A stretch of DNA of 64,000 bases from Parvibaculum sp. (GTDB lineage Bacteria > Pseudomonadota > Alphaproteobacteria > Parvibaculales > Parvibaculaceae), in NCBI GenBank assembly GCA_017642695.1, contig JAEPQD010000002.1:939425-1003424 (forward strand), written 5' to 3'. Shown in pieces: positions 1 to 9,389 of this stretch (its first letter is position 1; every line of letters begins with the position of its first letter). The notes beneath the pieces are model-generated. The model saw only the letters and a list, made by a program, of their open reading frames with translations, was not told the origin of the DNA and did no database searches. Position numbers and translations under genes: made by a program.

Positions 1-71
1 CCTGCTTCCGTTACGGCGTGTATTTCGGGACCCGTGAGAAGTCCGGACAAAACGACAACAATGCTCCACAT
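1..71 (-). CDS. Possible start of a secreted protein, cut by the window edge
   Basis: An ATG at 71 on the minus strand opens a frame that runs off the window. Its first residues (MWSIVVVLSGLLTGPEIHA) resemble a short signal peptide. It starts seven bases after the stop of the lipoprotein gene, with an AAAGG about 12 bases upstream, so it could be the next gene of that transcript. Only 23 codons are visible, so neither function nor reality can be settled here. Confidence 0.3.
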   Translation of the reverse strand, partial: MWSIVVVLSGLLTGPEIHAVTEA

Positions 72-77
72 GGGCAA

Positions 78-1697
78 TCAACCTTTCTTCAAGCGATAGA
101 TACGGGCGTCGATATCCGACGAGAAATAGATGTCGCCGTTTGCGGCGATGGCGACGCCGGTTGGAATGAACAGGGCGGGTGCACCGTCAGGTCCTTCGAA
201 CCCGATCGGGAGATCGCTCGCAATGATCTTCTTTTCTCCGGTTTCGGGGTTGATGGAGATAATTCTCTTTTCGCCGACTTCAGCGATAACGAGCTGACCG
301 TCGGGCGCGATATCAAGACCTTCGGGTGCGGAGAGTCCGTCAGCAACGAGCGACCGTTCTCCGCTCGCGAGGTCGACGTGTGAAACCCCGCCGCCGTCAC
401 GCTCCGTGATGTACAGGCCGCCTTTGCCGTCGAGCATCATCATCGACGGACCCTCGAGACCGGTCGCCAGATCACTTCGATCGTCCAGGTCATTGCCGGC
501 GGCCCGGACGATAGCTCCCCGGGCATATTCGGAGACGACGATGCTTCCATCGTCCAGCACGATTGCATCGGCAGGTGTTGTGAAACCATGATGGAGGGCG
601 AGGGGTTTTTCCTCGTCATCGAAGGATTGAACGGCGCCGGCCGTCAAGGCCGCCACGGTGATTCTTCCGCCCGTTGCGGAAATGCTCATCGGGTAGTCGA
701 TATTTGACGACCAGACGCGGGCTACTTCGGAAACAGACATGTCCGCCAGATCAATCTTCCTGACTGAGAAGAGATCGGCGACATAGAGCGTTTCCGTGCC
801 TGCCGCTTCCGATATGGCGATGTCGCCGGCGACCGCGAGAGGGCCGGAGACGATGGATTTCGATTCACCCGTTTTGGTGTCGACGGCGATTACAGCATTG
901 TCCGCCATGTTGGTGATGAAGAGATTGTCGTCGTCGTCGAAGGCCAGGTTGTCAATGGCCGGATCGACTTCGGCGAGAAGGGTCTTCTCGCCGGTTTCTG
1001 TGTTCACGCGGTAGACGTGACCGGCTTCAGTGTCCACGAGATGAAGCTCGCCCTTCGAGTTGAAGTTGGCGGCCGCCGGCGTTGCGAAGCCTTCGGCGAC
1101 CACTTCCAGCGTGCCGGCATCCACATCGACACGCGCAACCTGTTTCTTGAACCAGAGGGGACCGTAGAGCTTGCCGTCTGGACCGAAATCGAATCCGTTG
1201 AGGCCGCCCATTCCCTCCATGATCTTGCGGGGCGGGTTTTCTCCGGACGGATCGAGTTCGTAGAGCGCATCGCCAAGGAAGACCTGTGTCGCAAAGAGGC
1301 GACCGTTGTCGGTCCATGCGAGCGAGTTCATGCCGGGAAGCCCATCGGCGAGCGTCAGCAGCGTTCCGTCGGGCTTGCGGGCATAGACCTTGCCGTCGAG
1401 GAAGGCAGTCCATGCGAGTGTGCCGTCGGGGCCTTCTTCGAGATCGTCGGCCATGCCTTCCGGCGCCGGTTCAAAGATACTTGTTTCTCCGGATTCGCGG
1501 TCGATCTCGTAGATCGCGCTGCCGACGACGCTGCCCGCCAGTATCTTCCCGTCTTTCGTAACGGTAATACCGTGAATGCCGTGGAAGGGCGAAGGTGCTG
1601 TCACGGCTTCAAGCGTGTAGCTTCCTTCAGCCGAATCCGAGCAAGCGGCAAGGATGGTGAGTGCGGCAAAAAGGGTCGCATTTCTCAGAACGCGCAT
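78..1697 (-). CDS. Beta-propeller (NHL/SMP-30-like) lipoprotein
   Basis: The protein has 539 residues and begins with a lipoprotein signal whose lipobox ends LAAC, so it is probably lipid-anchored in the envelope. The rest is a run of beta-propeller blades with repeated phrases such as GPDGKLYGP, DGQLVIAEV and NGDIYFSSD, as in SMP-30/gluconolactonase and NHL-repeat proteins. The ATG at 1697 was chosen over one 12 codons upstream because GGGGAGGAAATC stands immediately before it and the lipobox follows at the right distance. No substrate can be deduced; a lactonase or binding role would be a guess. Confidence 0.8.
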   Translation of the reverse strand: MRVLRNATLFAALTILAACSDSAEGSYTLEAVTAPSPFHGIHGITVTKDGKILAGSVVGSAIYEIDRESGETSIFEPAPEGMADDLEEGPDGTLAWTAFLDGKVYARKPDGTLLTLADGLPGMNSLAWTDNGRLFATQVFLGDALYELDPSGENPPRKIMEGMGGLNGFDFGPDGKLYGPLWFKKQVARVDVDAGTLEVVAEGFATPAAANFNSKGELHLVDTEAGHVYRVNTETGEKTLLAEVDPAIDNLAFDDDDNLFITNMADNAVIAVDTKTGESKSIVSGPLAVAGDIAISEAAGTETLYVADLFSVRKIDLADMSVSEVARVWSSNIDYPMSISATGGRITVAALTAGAVQSFDDEEKPLALHHGFTTPADAIVLDDGSIVVSEYARGAIVRAAGNDLDDRSDLATGLEGPSMMMLDGKGGLYITERDGGGVSHVDLASGERSLVADGLSAPEGLDIAPDGQLVIAEVGEKRIISINPETGEKKIIASDLPIGFEGPDGAPALFIPTGVAIAANGDIYFSSDIDARIYRLKKG

Positions 1698-1767
1698 GAT
1701 TTCCTCCCCGTGGTAGCGGTTGCCGCGCTTCAATCCCCCTCGCGCGGGCCGTAATTATTCTGTCGTC

Positions 1768-2187
1768 CTATCCTAGGGCCTTTTTTATTCTTTCGGCGTG
1801 TTGTTTCAGTTCGTCGAAATCGGCCAGCTCCCGCGCATGCAGCTTGAGATCGATGCCCTCCGAGCGCGGAATGATGTGGGTGTGGATATGAAAGACCGTT
1901 TGCCCGGCAGCGGCGCCGTTCAGCTGCGCGATAAGGATGCCTGGCGTGTCGAAAGCCTTTTTGACCGCAGGGGCGAGTTTTTTCACCGTCTTAGCCATGG
2001 CTGCCGCGTATTCCGGATCGAGATCGAAAATGTTCTCGGCAGGAAACTTCGGGATGACGAGGGTGTGTCCTTCGGTTTGGGGCATAACGTCCATGAAGGC
2101 GAGCGTCATGTCGTCCTCGTAGACGGCGAAGCAGGGCGCTTCCTTGCGGAGAATCTTGGCGAAGATGTTGTTCTCGTCATAGGCCAC
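1768..2187 (-). CDS. HIT family nucleotide-binding hydrolase
   Basis: This 139-residue protein carries the histidine triad His100-x-His102-x-His104 in FHIHTHIIP, the catalytic loop of the HIT (Hint/YcfF-like) nucleoside phosphoramidase family. The length is normal for bacterial HIT proteins. I take the start as GTG at 2187, two bases past the TAA of the FemAB-like gene, with AGGAGGA inside that gene's last codons as ribosome binding site. A longer frame opens upstream but would overlap the neighbour out of frame. The tight spacing suggests coupled translation. The physiological substrate of bacterial HIT proteins is generally uncertain. Confidence 0.88.
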   Translation of the reverse strand: MAYDENNIFAKILRKEAPCFAVYEDDMTLAFMDVMPQTEGHTLVIPKFPAENIFDLDPEYAAAMAKTVKKLAPAVKKAFDTPGILIAQLNGAAAGQTVFHIHTHIIPRSEGIDLKLHARELADFDELKQHAERIKKALG

Positions 2188-2188
2188 G

Positions 2189-3388
2189 TTAGAAATCGTC
2201 CTCCTGCTGTTCTCTGGTGCCGCTATCGTGCCGGAACGGCGCATATTCGCCAAGCACCTGAATATCGCGGTCGATGTGCTGGCGCTCCCTTTCTAGGTAG
2301 TCCGAAACGGCTTCCCTGAAGGACGCGTTGGCGATCCAGTGGGCGCTGTAGGTACGTGTGGGCATGTAGCCGCGCGCGAGTTTGTGCTCCCCTTGGGCGC
2401 CCGCCTCGACGCGCGCAAGGCCGCGTTCGATAGCGAACTCGATCGCCTGATAGTAGCAACATTCGAAATGAAGGAAGGGATGGTGCTCGATGGCACCCCA
2501 GTTCCGGCCATAAAGCGCATCGCCGCCGATGAAGTTCAGAGCACCGGCGATCAGGCGACCGCCGCGCCGCGCCATGACAAGCAGAATATGGTCGGCCAGT
2601 CTTTCGCCCACGAGGCTGAAGAATTCGCGAGTGAGGTAGGGTGATCCCCACTTCCGCGCGCCGGTGTCCATGTAGAAGGTGAAGAAGGCGTCCCAGTGAT
2701 CTTCGGTGAGATCGCTTCCTGTGACCCATTCCACATGGACATTGTTGTCATGTGCGCGTTCCCGCTCCTTGCGGATCATCTTGCGTTTGCGCGACGAGAG
2801 ATCGGACAAGAAGTCGTCGAAAGTACTGTACCCATGGTTGATCCAGTGAAACTGCTGGTCGGTTCTCTGCAATAGACCCATTTCTCCGAGCCTCCTCCAT
2901 TGGTGCTCGGGGAGAAATGTGATGTGCAACGATGATGCCGCATGGCGTTTGCAGATCTCGACCGCGCCTGCGACAAGTGTATCTTCGGCAGCCTCCCGTC
3001 CGCGTCCGGGTGGCGTCAGAAGCCGAGGGCCTGTTGCAGGTGTGAACGGTACTGAGGATTGCAGCTTAGGGTAGTAGTGCCCGCCTGCGTTCTCGAAGGC
3101 ATTCGCCCAGCCATAGTCAAAGACGTATTCGCCCCGGCTGTGATTCTTGAGATACATCGGCATGCAGCCGGCGATGTTTCCGTCGCCATCCTCAAGCAGT
3201 ACATGCTGAGCGAGCCAGCCTGTCCTCCGCGTTGCGGAGCCGCTTTCCTCAAGAGCGTTCAGGAAAGCGTGCGAAACGAAAGGGTTATAAGGATCGCCAG
3301 CGGGATTGGCGCAGGTGTCCCACAGCCTGGCATCCACGGACGACAGGCTGTCAATGACTTTGATGATGGCTGCTTCGCGATCTCCCAT
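2189..3388 (-). CDS. FemAB-like GNAT-fold acyltransferase (DUF482 family)
   Basis: The 399-residue protein matches the FemAB_like/DUF482 family (labelled peptidoglycan biosynthesis/recognition in databases). Supporting segments are NPFVSHAFLNALEESGSA near the N terminus, the GEYVFDYGWANAFE block and the SRKRKMIRKERERA segment in the middle. No signal peptide or membrane segment is seen, so it is probably cytoplasmic. It lies 27 bases after ridA and one base before the HIT gene, all on the minus strand, suggesting a three-gene transcript. The actual acceptor substrate is not known; the cell-wall assignment comes from distant homology only. Confidence 0.82.
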   Translation of the reverse strand: MGDREAAIIKVIDSLSSVDARLWDTCANPAGDPYNPFVSHAFLNALEESGSATRRTGWLAQHVLLEDGDGNIAGCMPMYLKNHSRGEYVFDYGWANAFENAGGHYYPKLQSSVPFTPATGPRLLTPPGRGREAAEDTLVAGAVEICKRHAASSLHITFLPEHQWRRLGEMGLLQRTDQQFHWINHGYSTFDDFLSDLSSRKRKMIRKERERAHDNNVHVEWVTGSDLTEDHWDAFFTFYMDTGARKWGSPYLTREFFSLVGERLADHILLVMARRGGRLIAGALNFIGGDALYGRNWGAIEHHPFLHFECCYYQAIEFAIERGLARVEAGAQGEHKLARGYMPTRTYSAHWIANASFREAVSDYLERERQHIDRDIQVLGEYAPFRHDSGTREQQEDDF

Positions 3389-3415
3389 GACAAAATCCTA
3401 GAGGACGGAAACTGT

Positions 3416-3883
3416 CTATGCGATCTCGAAAATGGCCTCGATTTCGACTGTGATCTGGAAGGGGAGGGACGGCGCGGCGACGGCCGACCGGGCGTGGCGC
3501 CCGGCCTCGCCAAAGATTTCGACCAGAAGATCGGAAGCGCCGTTGATCACCGCAGGCTGCTGATCGAAATCCGGCGTGGCGTTGACGAAGCCGAGCAGTT
3601 TCACGCAGCGAGTCACCCTGTCGAGGTCGCCGCCGCAGGCTGCCTTCAACTGCGCCAGGATGTTGATCATCGTCAGGCGGGCCGCTGCTTTCCCCGCTTC
3701 GGCATCGTGATCCTTGCCAACCTTGCCCTGATACTCGATGCCTTTCGAGCCCATAGGCCCCTGACCGGAAATGAAGACAAGGTTGCCCGTCACGACATAG
3801 GGCACGTAGGTCCCCGCCGGGCTTGCCGGGGCGGGTAGCTCGATCCCCAGGTCCTTCAAACGTGCATCGATTTTTCCTGTCAT
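3416..3883 (-). CDS. RidA family protein (YjgF/YER057c/UK114)
   Basis: This 155-residue protein has the RidA core: VTGNLVFISGQGP near the N terminus, a central LAQLKAACGGDLDRVTRCVKLLGFV, and the final FQITVEIEAIFEIA. RidA proteins hydrolyse reactive enamine/imine intermediates, but this is the longer XynB-like subgroup, where activity is less certain. I chose the ATG at 3883, preceded by GAGGGAGAAACAG, over a frame opening 53 codons upstream that would run into the divergent aguA. The position divergent from agmatine deiminase hints at amine or amino-acid metabolism, but that is inference. Confidence 0.85.
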   Translation of the reverse strand: MTGKIDARLKDLGIELPAPASPAGTYVPYVVTGNLVFISGQGPMGSKGIEYQGKVGKDHDAEAGKAAARLTMINILAQLKAACGGDLDRVTRCVKLLGFVNATPDFDQQPAVINGASDLLVEIFGEAGRHARSAVAAPSLPFQITVEIEAIFEIA

Positions 3884-3979
3884 GAACCTGTTTCTCCCTC
3901 TGCGACGGTTGCTGCCTCGTCCTTGCCCGTTATACCTATCTTCTATCCATTGACGGCGAAAGCCCGGAGACACCTGACA

Positions 3980-5020
3980 ATGACAGAAGTGCGGATACCG
4001 GCGGATGACGGGTTTTTCATGCCGGCGGAATGGGAGCCGCACGAGCGTTGCTGGATGCAGTGGCCAAGTCGTGGCGATATCTGGGGAGAGCGTCTACCTC
4101 AGGCCTACGCGGCCTATGCACAGGTAGCACGGGCGATTTCGGAATTCGAGCCTGTCAGCATGGTGTGCCGTCCCGACGACGAACCGCAAGTCAGACTGGC
4201 CTGCGGACGCGGAATTGAAATCGTTCCCATCCCCATCGACGACAGCTGGGCGCGAGACTCGGGACCGATATTCCTCATCGATGGAGATGGAAGCGTGTGC
4301 GGTACTCATTGGGGGTTCAACGCCTGGGGAAATGCCTACAACAACTATGAAAATGACGCTGCGCTGGGTGGGCATATTCTCCAGCGGCTTGGCATGCGTA
4401 CCTACAAAGGGAGAATGGTGCTTGAGGGTGGATCCATTTCTGTGGATGGGTACGGCACGTTGCTGACAACGGAAGAATGCCTCCTCAACGACAACCGCAA
4501 TCCGGAATTGACACGCCAGCAGATCGAGGAACGGCTGGCGCTGACGCTTGGTATTGCCCGCATCGTCTGGCTTGATTGCGGTTTGCAGGATGATGAAACG
4601 GGCGGGCATGTCGACATGATTGCTTCGTTCGCGGGGCGCGGTCGCATTTTACTTCACATGCCAGACGACACGAGCGATCCGAATTACCGGCGTATGAAGG
4701 AAAATAGAGAAAGAATCGAAGCGGCGCGTGACGCGCGAGGGCAGAAGTTCGAGATCCTTGAAATGCCGCAACCACAGCGGCAACTTCTTCGCCCGGACGG
4801 ACGACGGCTATGCACGTCCTATGTGAATGCGTATATCGCGAATGATGCGGTGATCATGCCGACATATGAAGATCCCAACGACGAACGGGCCGCTTCCATC
4901 ATGGCGGACGCATTTCCGGGACGAAAGATCGTGCCGGTGCCGGCGCTGGAGATTGCGGCCGGCGGTGGGTCAATCCACTGCATTACCCAGCAGCAGCCCA
5001 AAGGCAAAGCCGTCACCTGA
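3980..5020 (+). CDS. aguA: Agmatine deiminase
   Basis: Agmatine deiminase converts agmatine to N-carbamoylputrescine and ammonia in putrescine synthesis or arginine breakdown. The 346-residue protein shows the guanidino-modifying-enzyme hallmarks: WPSRGDIWG near the N terminus, DDSWARDSGPIF, the histidine in DDETGGHVDM, and the nucleophilic cysteine in GGGSIHCITQQQP near the C terminus. The start at 3980 follows CGGAGACACCTGACA; a start 19 codons upstream has no homologous sequence. No carbamoylputrescine amidase gene is adjacent. The short gap to the convergent GGDEF gene holds no obvious terminator. Confidence 0.93.
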   Translation: MTEVRIPADDGFFMPAEWEPHERCWMQWPSRGDIWGERLPQAYAAYAQVARAISEFEPVSMVCRPDDEPQVRLACGRGIEIVPIPIDDSWARDSGPIFLIDGDGSVCGTHWGFNAWGNAYNNYENDAALGGHILQRLGMRTYKGRMVLEGGSISVDGYGTLLTTEECLLNDNRNPELTRQQIEERLALTLGIARIVWLDCGLQDDETGGHVDMIASFAGRGRILLHMPDDTSDPNYRRMKENRERIEAARDARGQKFEILEMPQPQRQLLRPDGRRLCTSYVNAYIANDAVIMPTYEDPNDERAASIMADAFPGRKIVPVPALEIAAGGGSIHCITQQQPKGKAVT

Positions 5021-5023
5021 CGA

Positions 5024-5752
5024 TCAGCCGAGGGTTGTCAACCGCGCTTCCCGGCCGCCGTTCCTCTTGTCGGCGTACATGGCGCGGTCCGCGCGATCAA
5101 AGAGATCTCGGGATCGTGTATCTGCATTATACCCGGCGAGACCGAGGCTTGCGCGTACTCTGATCTTGTGTGATCTGCATGCGATTTCGAGTTCGTCGAT
5201 GGCGCGCAACATTTCCCGCGCGCGCTCTCGGGCGCGACGGTGGTCGGCCCGGACGAAGAGGATGGCGAATTCGTCGCCACCTAGACGGGCCGCGTAGTCC
5301 GTGGCCCGGATGTTCCTTTGCAGGAACGTTCCGACCGTGCGAAGGACCTCGTCTCCGACGGCATGACCGCAGCGGTCGTTGATTGCCTTGAAGTCGTCGA
5401 GGTCGATATAGGCGAGCAGACCCGTCTCGTCGTACCGGGCTGCGCTCGACAGGTTCCTGCTGATGATTTCGTCGAAGCCGCGCCGGTTCAGCAGTCCGGT
5501 CAGTTCGTCTGTCTGAGTGAGCGCTTCCAGCTGCCGGATGCGTGCATTCAGTTCGCCGATGCGTGTCTCGGTTTCGTTTGCGAAAGCGAGTGCACGCAAG
5601 ACGAGATGCCGATGCGTCGGATTGCGGCCAACGGGGCCGAGACTGCGCCGGAAGCGCTCCGTTTGCGGATCGTTTTCTAGTGTGCCGTCGCCGAGCGGCG
5701 CCGGAGTCCCGTGTTCGTCCGTCAGTCCGGCCGTGCGTTTCAAATAGGCCAT
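5024..5752 (-). CDS. Diguanylate cyclase with GGDEF domain
   Basis: This 242-residue protein has a short N-terminal part (about residues 1-85) ending in a predicted helix and a C-terminal GGDEF domain. The active-site RLGGDEFAIL is intact and DELTGLLNRRGFDEI marks the domain start. RATD lies five residues before GGDEF, the classic RxxD inhibitory site, so product inhibition by cyclic di-GMP is likely. No membrane segment is visible, so the enzyme is probably soluble and takes its signal through the N-terminal part, which I do not recognise. It converges on aguA with a three-base gap. Confidence 0.9.
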   Translation of the reverse strand: MAYLKRTAGLTDEHGTPAPLGDGTLENDPQTERFRRSLGPVGRNPTHRHLVLRALAFANETETRIGELNARIRQLEALTQTDELTGLLNRRGFDEIISRNLSSAARYDETGLLAYIDLDDFKAINDRCGHAVGDEVLRTVGTFLQRNIRATDYAARLGGDEFAILFVRADHRRARERAREMLRAIDELEIACRSHKIRVRASLGLAGYNADTRSRDLFDRADRAMYADKRNGGREARLTTLG

Positions 5753-5920
5753 CGTCTGTCTCGTGCCGTTGCATCGCCTTCAGGGCGCGTGTGTGTCGGC
5801 TTATGGAATGCAAAGAGGCGGCCACCGGAGCCTGCCTTTAATATCAATGCCTTAGGGGAGAGGGGATATCTTTCGGCCCGGCACTTTTTTCCCGGTCGGC
5901 TGTGCTGCCGGGCAGGCTTG

Positions 5921-6886
5921 TCATCCTTCGACGAGGTCGCGCGGGCTCTGTCCTCTGAAGAAGGCGTCCAGATTGTCGAGCGCGCGGAAGCCCATGGCGT
6001 TGCGCGTTTCGAGCGTCGCGCTGCCAAGATGCGGGAGCAGGAAAGCGTTGGAAAGATTGAGATATCCAGGATGAATGTTCGGTTCGTTGTTGAAGACGTC
6101 GAGGCCGGCGGCGGCGAGCCGCCCGGCAGCGAGAGCCTCGATCAGTGCCTCGTCGTCGACGATGTCGCCGCGGGCGGTGTTGACGATGATGGCGCCTTCG
6201 GGGAGGTGGGCGATGGTGTCGCGGTTGATGAGGCCACGGGTCTCGGGCGTGGAGGCGCAGTGGATGGAAAGGATGTCCGAGACGCCGAAAAGGCCTGCAA
6301 TATCATCATGATAGATTGCCCCTCTCTCACGTTCAGCGTCGAGGCGGCTGCGATTGTGATAATGAATCTCCATGCCGAAGGCGCGGGCACGTTGTGCCGT
6401 GGCGCGGCCGATGCGGCCGAGGCCGAGAATGCCGAGGCGCTTCCCGGTGAGCTCCGTGCCGAGCATGCCGGTGGGCGCCCAGTTCCGCCAGTTTCCCGAG
6501 CGAAGGGTAGCGATGGAGGCCGTTGCGTTGCGGGCTGCGCCGAGCATGAGAAGGAGGGCGATTTCGGCGGTTGCGTCGGTGAGCACGTCGGGGGTGTTGG
6601 TGACGGCGATCCCGCGGGCGCGCGCTGCCGCGACGTCGATATGGTCGTAACCCACGGAGAAGGTTGAAATTATCCGGATGCTTTCCGGCAGGGCACGGAT
6701 CAGATCCGCGTCGATCCGGTCGGTCACGGTGACGAGGAGACCGTCCTTTTCCTGTGCGCCGGCGACGATGCTTTCGCGCGTGGGAAGATTGTCACCGGTG
6801 TTGAAAACGGCGTCGTAGTCCCGTGCGGCGCGGGTTTCGACGTCGGGCGGGAGCTTGCGGGTCACGAACAGGCGGGGACGGGACAT
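5921..6886 (-). CDS. D-isomer-specific 2-hydroxyacid dehydrogenase (GhrB/GyaR-like)
   Basis: The 321-residue protein has the NAD(P)-binding loop GILGLGRIGRATAQRA and the catalytic triad of the family: arginine in NTARGDIVDDEAL, glutamate in GLDVFNNEP and histidine in LLPHLGSAT. It resembles glyoxylate/hydroxypyruvate reductases, which reduce glyoxylate or hydroxypyruvate, but substrate cannot be fixed from sequence. The start at 6886 gives the usual MSRPRLFVTRKLP opening; a longer frame to 7030 would overlap the divergent eipB-like gene. The two genes are divergent with a gap of about 95 bases, so they share a promoter region. Confidence 0.88.
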   Translation of the reverse strand: MSRPRLFVTRKLPPDVETRAARDYDAVFNTGDNLPTRESIVAGAQEKDGLLVTVTDRIDADLIRALPESIRIISTFSVGYDHIDVAAARARGIAVTNTPDVLTDATAEIALLLMLGAARNATASIATLRSGNWRNWAPTGMLGTELTGKRLGILGLGRIGRATAQRARAFGMEIHYHNRSRLDAERERGAIYHDDIAGLFGVSDILSIHCASTPETRGLINRDTIAHLPEGAIIVNTARGDIVDDEALIEALAAGRLAAAGLDVFNNEPNIHPGYLNLSNAFLLPHLGSATLETRNAMGFRALDNLDAFFRGQSPRDLVEG

Positions 6887-6980
6887 CGGATACCCAGATA
6901 TTGAGATGGATGTCCGGTTTAGCCGATGGTGTAGAGTTTCAAAAGCCCCGGTTTGGGCAGGCGGCGCGCGTGACGGAGAG

Positions 6981-7799
6981 ATGATGAAAAGCTGCAAGTA
7001 TCTGACGGTCCTGCTCTTTCTGGCGGTCATGGGGGGAACCGCGAACGCCGCGCCTGCACTGCAGATGCATCGCGCGGTCTACGACTTGTCGCTCGGACGG
7101 CTGGAGCCGGTGAGCGACGTTTCGGGCATCGATGGACGGATGGTGGTCGAGTGGCGCGGCGGCCCAACATGTGGAGGCTATACCTCGACACAGCGGGTCG
7201 TGACGCGCGTGACGGGCGTCGAAGGCAGCTTTGTCAGCAACGATATCCGGCTCAGTTACTTCGAAGCGGCGGATGGCAGCGAGTTCACGTTCACGCGGAC
7301 GGAATACACGAACGGCGAGCTGACCGACCAGGATGACGGTACCGCGAGGCGCGAAAAGAACAATGAAATCAAGATCCTGAGAGAGGGTTCGCCGGCGCGG
7401 TCCATGCCCGGCGAGGTGCTTTTTCCGATGGAATACAACCTCGCGATGATCGAGAAAGCGCAAAAGGGAGAGCGCGTCTTCACCCAGGCGCTGTTCGACG
7501 GGACCGAGGAAAGGGAAAATCCGACCACGATATTCATCGGAAAAAGCGTGCCGGATCAGGCGGATAAGGCTGCCGTTGCGGCGCAGGGGGAGGGCGCGGA
7601 GCGGCTGAAGGGCGAGCCGCACTGGCCGGTCCGGATCAGCTATTTCGAGCCGGAGGACCGTGAGGGCGTGCCGAGCTTCGAGATGGGATTTGCCTTGTTT
7701 TCCAACGGGATATCGACCGAATTGCGGCTCGACTACCCCGATCTCGAGATCAAGGGCGCGCTCCGCGAGATCGACTATTTTCCGGCGGGCGAGTGCTGA
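6981..7799 (+). CDS. EipB-like cell-envelope integrity protein (DUF1849)
   Basis: This 272-residue protein starts with a signal peptide cleaved near TANA and matches DUF1849, the family of Brucella EipB, a periplasmic beta-spiral protein needed for envelope integrity. Two cysteines stand out: Cys64 in GPTCGGYT and Cys272, the last residue. They correspond to the conserved EipB disulfide. FALFSNGISTELRLDY near the end is also typical. The start at 6981 follows GGAGAG; a second ATG directly after it is equally possible. In Brucella EipB is linked to TPR and lipoprotein systems, but no such partner is adjacent here. Confidence 0.87.
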   Translation: MMKSCKYLTVLLFLAVMGGTANAAPALQMHRAVYDLSLGRLEPVSDVSGIDGRMVVEWRGGPTCGGYTSTQRVVTRVTGVEGSFVSNDIRLSYFEAADGSEFTFTRTEYTNGELTDQDDGTARREKNNEIKILREGSPARSMPGEVLFPMEYNLAMIEKAQKGERVFTQALFDGTEERENPTTIFIGKSVPDQADKAAVAAQGEGAERLKGEPHWPVRISYFEPEDREGVPSFEMGFALFSNGISTELRLDYPDLEIKGALREIDYFPAGEC

Positions 7800-7925
7800 G
7801 CGTCACGCTCCCCTGACACAAATCGGGGCGGCGGATTTCCGCCATTCCTCCGCTCACGCGGCGGACTGTCATTGAACTGTCACGAGAACGTCACAATACT
7901 CCGTAGGCAGACTTATCCCCGGTTT

Positions 7926-9191
7926 TCATTTTCGCAAGCCGCGTCCCTTGCCGATCGACTTATCCCCGAACTTGTCGCGCAGGCGATCCATCGCGCGTTC
8001 GGCGGCGGCGCGACGCGCGGCACCGGGATCGAGAAAGTCCGGCGGGTCGGAGAGGTCGCCGTCGGTGAGACCGGATATCCCCACCCCGAGAAGACGAAAA
8101 CTTGTCCCCGTCGCCTCGCGCGCGAGCAGCGGCGCGGCGGTTCGATAGATCACCTCGGCGAGCTGCGTCGGATCGTGCAGGGTCTGATTCCGTGTACGGA
8201 TCTTGAAGTCGTCGGTCTTGAGCTTCAGGACGACGGTCGAGCCGGCAAGACCCGCGGCCTTGGCCCGGCGGGAGACTTTCTCGCAGAGCGGCCAGAGGAT
8301 GCGGTCGAGTTCGGCGGCGTTCGAGATGTCGCGCATGAAGGTCGTCTCGGAGGAGATGCTCTTCGCCTCGTGAACGGGCTCGACATGGCGGCTGTCGAGA
8401 CCACGCGACAGGCGGTAGAGGCGGCGGCCCATGGAGCCGTAGCGCGCCATGAGGTCGTTCTCCTCCATCTTCTGGAGTTGCGAAATACGCGTGACGCCCT
8501 CGCGGGCGAGTTTCGCTTCCAGCGCCTTGCCGACGCCCCAGATCATGGAGACGGGTTTCGAGGCGAGGAAGGAAAGCGTCTCCTCGCGCCCGATGACGGC
8601 GAAGCCGCGCGGCTTGTCGAGATCGGAAGCGATCTTGGCGAGGAACTTGTTGTGGGAGAGGCCGACGGACACGGTGATGCCGATCTCGTCTTCTATGCGC
8701 TTTGCGAGCCGGGCCATGCTCGCCGCCGCGCTGCCGTGATGCAGGCGCTCGGTGCCGGTGAGATCGAGGAAGGCCTCGTCGATGGAGACGGGTTCGACGA
8801 GCGGCGTGAGGTCGCGCATCAGCGCGCGGACGTCGCGGGCGACGGCGGCGTATTTCGACATGTCGGGCTTGAGGACCGTCGCTTCCGGGCAGGCGGCGAG
8901 CGCCTTGAACATGGGCATGGCGGAGCGCACGCCTCTTATGCGCGCGATGTAGCAGCAGGTGGAGACGACACCGCGTGTGCCTCCGCCGATGATGAGCGGC
9001 TTGTCGCGCAACTCCGGATTGTCGCGTTTCTCGACGGCGGCGTAGAAGGCATCGCAGTCGAGATGGGCAATGGTGAGGCCGTGGAGTTCCGGGTGGAACA
9101 GGAGCCGCGGGCGCTTGCAGACAGGGCAACGCTCCGCGCCTTCCGGCACGGACGAGAAGCAGTCGCGGCAAAGGCCTTCGGTGGCGGTCAT
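7926..9191 (-). CDS. dinB: DNA polymerase IV with N-terminal zinc ribbon
   Basis: A Y-family translesion polymerase of 421 residues. The catalytic carboxylates are in [18 protein letters not shown] and [11 protein letters not shown]; the helix-hairpin-helix and little-finger regions follow. The first 30 residues carry two CxxC pairs (CRDC and CPVC), a zinc ribbon that many alphaproteobacterial DinB proteins have and the E. coli enzyme lacks. The ATG at 9191 keeps that ribbon and discards a frame extension into the intergenic region. I see no clear SOS box, but did not search exhaustively. The C terminus is short, and no beta-clamp motif could be named with confidence. Confidence 0.93.
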   Translation of the reverse strand: MTATEGLCRDCFSSVPEGAERCPVCKRPRLLFHPELHGLTIAHLDCDAFYAAVEKRDNPELRDKPLIIGGGTRGVVSTCCYIARIRGVRSAMPMFKALAACPEATVLKPDMSKYAAVARDVRALMRDLTPLVEPVSIDEAFLDLTGTERLHHGSAAASMARLAKRIEDEIGITVSVGLSHNKFLAKIASDLDKPRGFAVIGREETLSFLASKPVSMIWGVGKALEAKLAREGVTRISQLQKMEENDLMARYGSMGRRLYRLSRGLDSRHVEPVHEAKSISSETTFMRDISNAAELDRILWPLCEKVSRRAKAAGLAGSTVVLKLKTDDFKIRTRNQTLHDPTQLAEVIYRTAAPLLAREATGTSFRLLGVGISGLTDGDLSDPPDFLDPGAARRAAAERAMDRLRDKFGDKSIGKGRGLRK

Positions 9192-9389
9192 TCCGGGAGC
9201 CGGCGTGGCATTTGTTTTGGAGAAGTGTAACACGCAGGAGACACCGGACGTAACGGACCTTGCAGGGCTATGCAGAGTACCTGCCGCAACCGGCGCGATC
9301 GCGACAGGAGGCAACGTTCACCGGTTCAGGTCAGCCGGACGTTCAGACATCCAGGAAGGTTCCGGCTCTCTGTGAACCGGACGAAACGG

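Noticed and set aside
7872-9230. Long open frame antisense to dinB
   Set aside because: Low-complexity composition (Gly/Glu/Arg/Ala rich), no recognisable motif, and full overlap with a well-supported polymerase gene.
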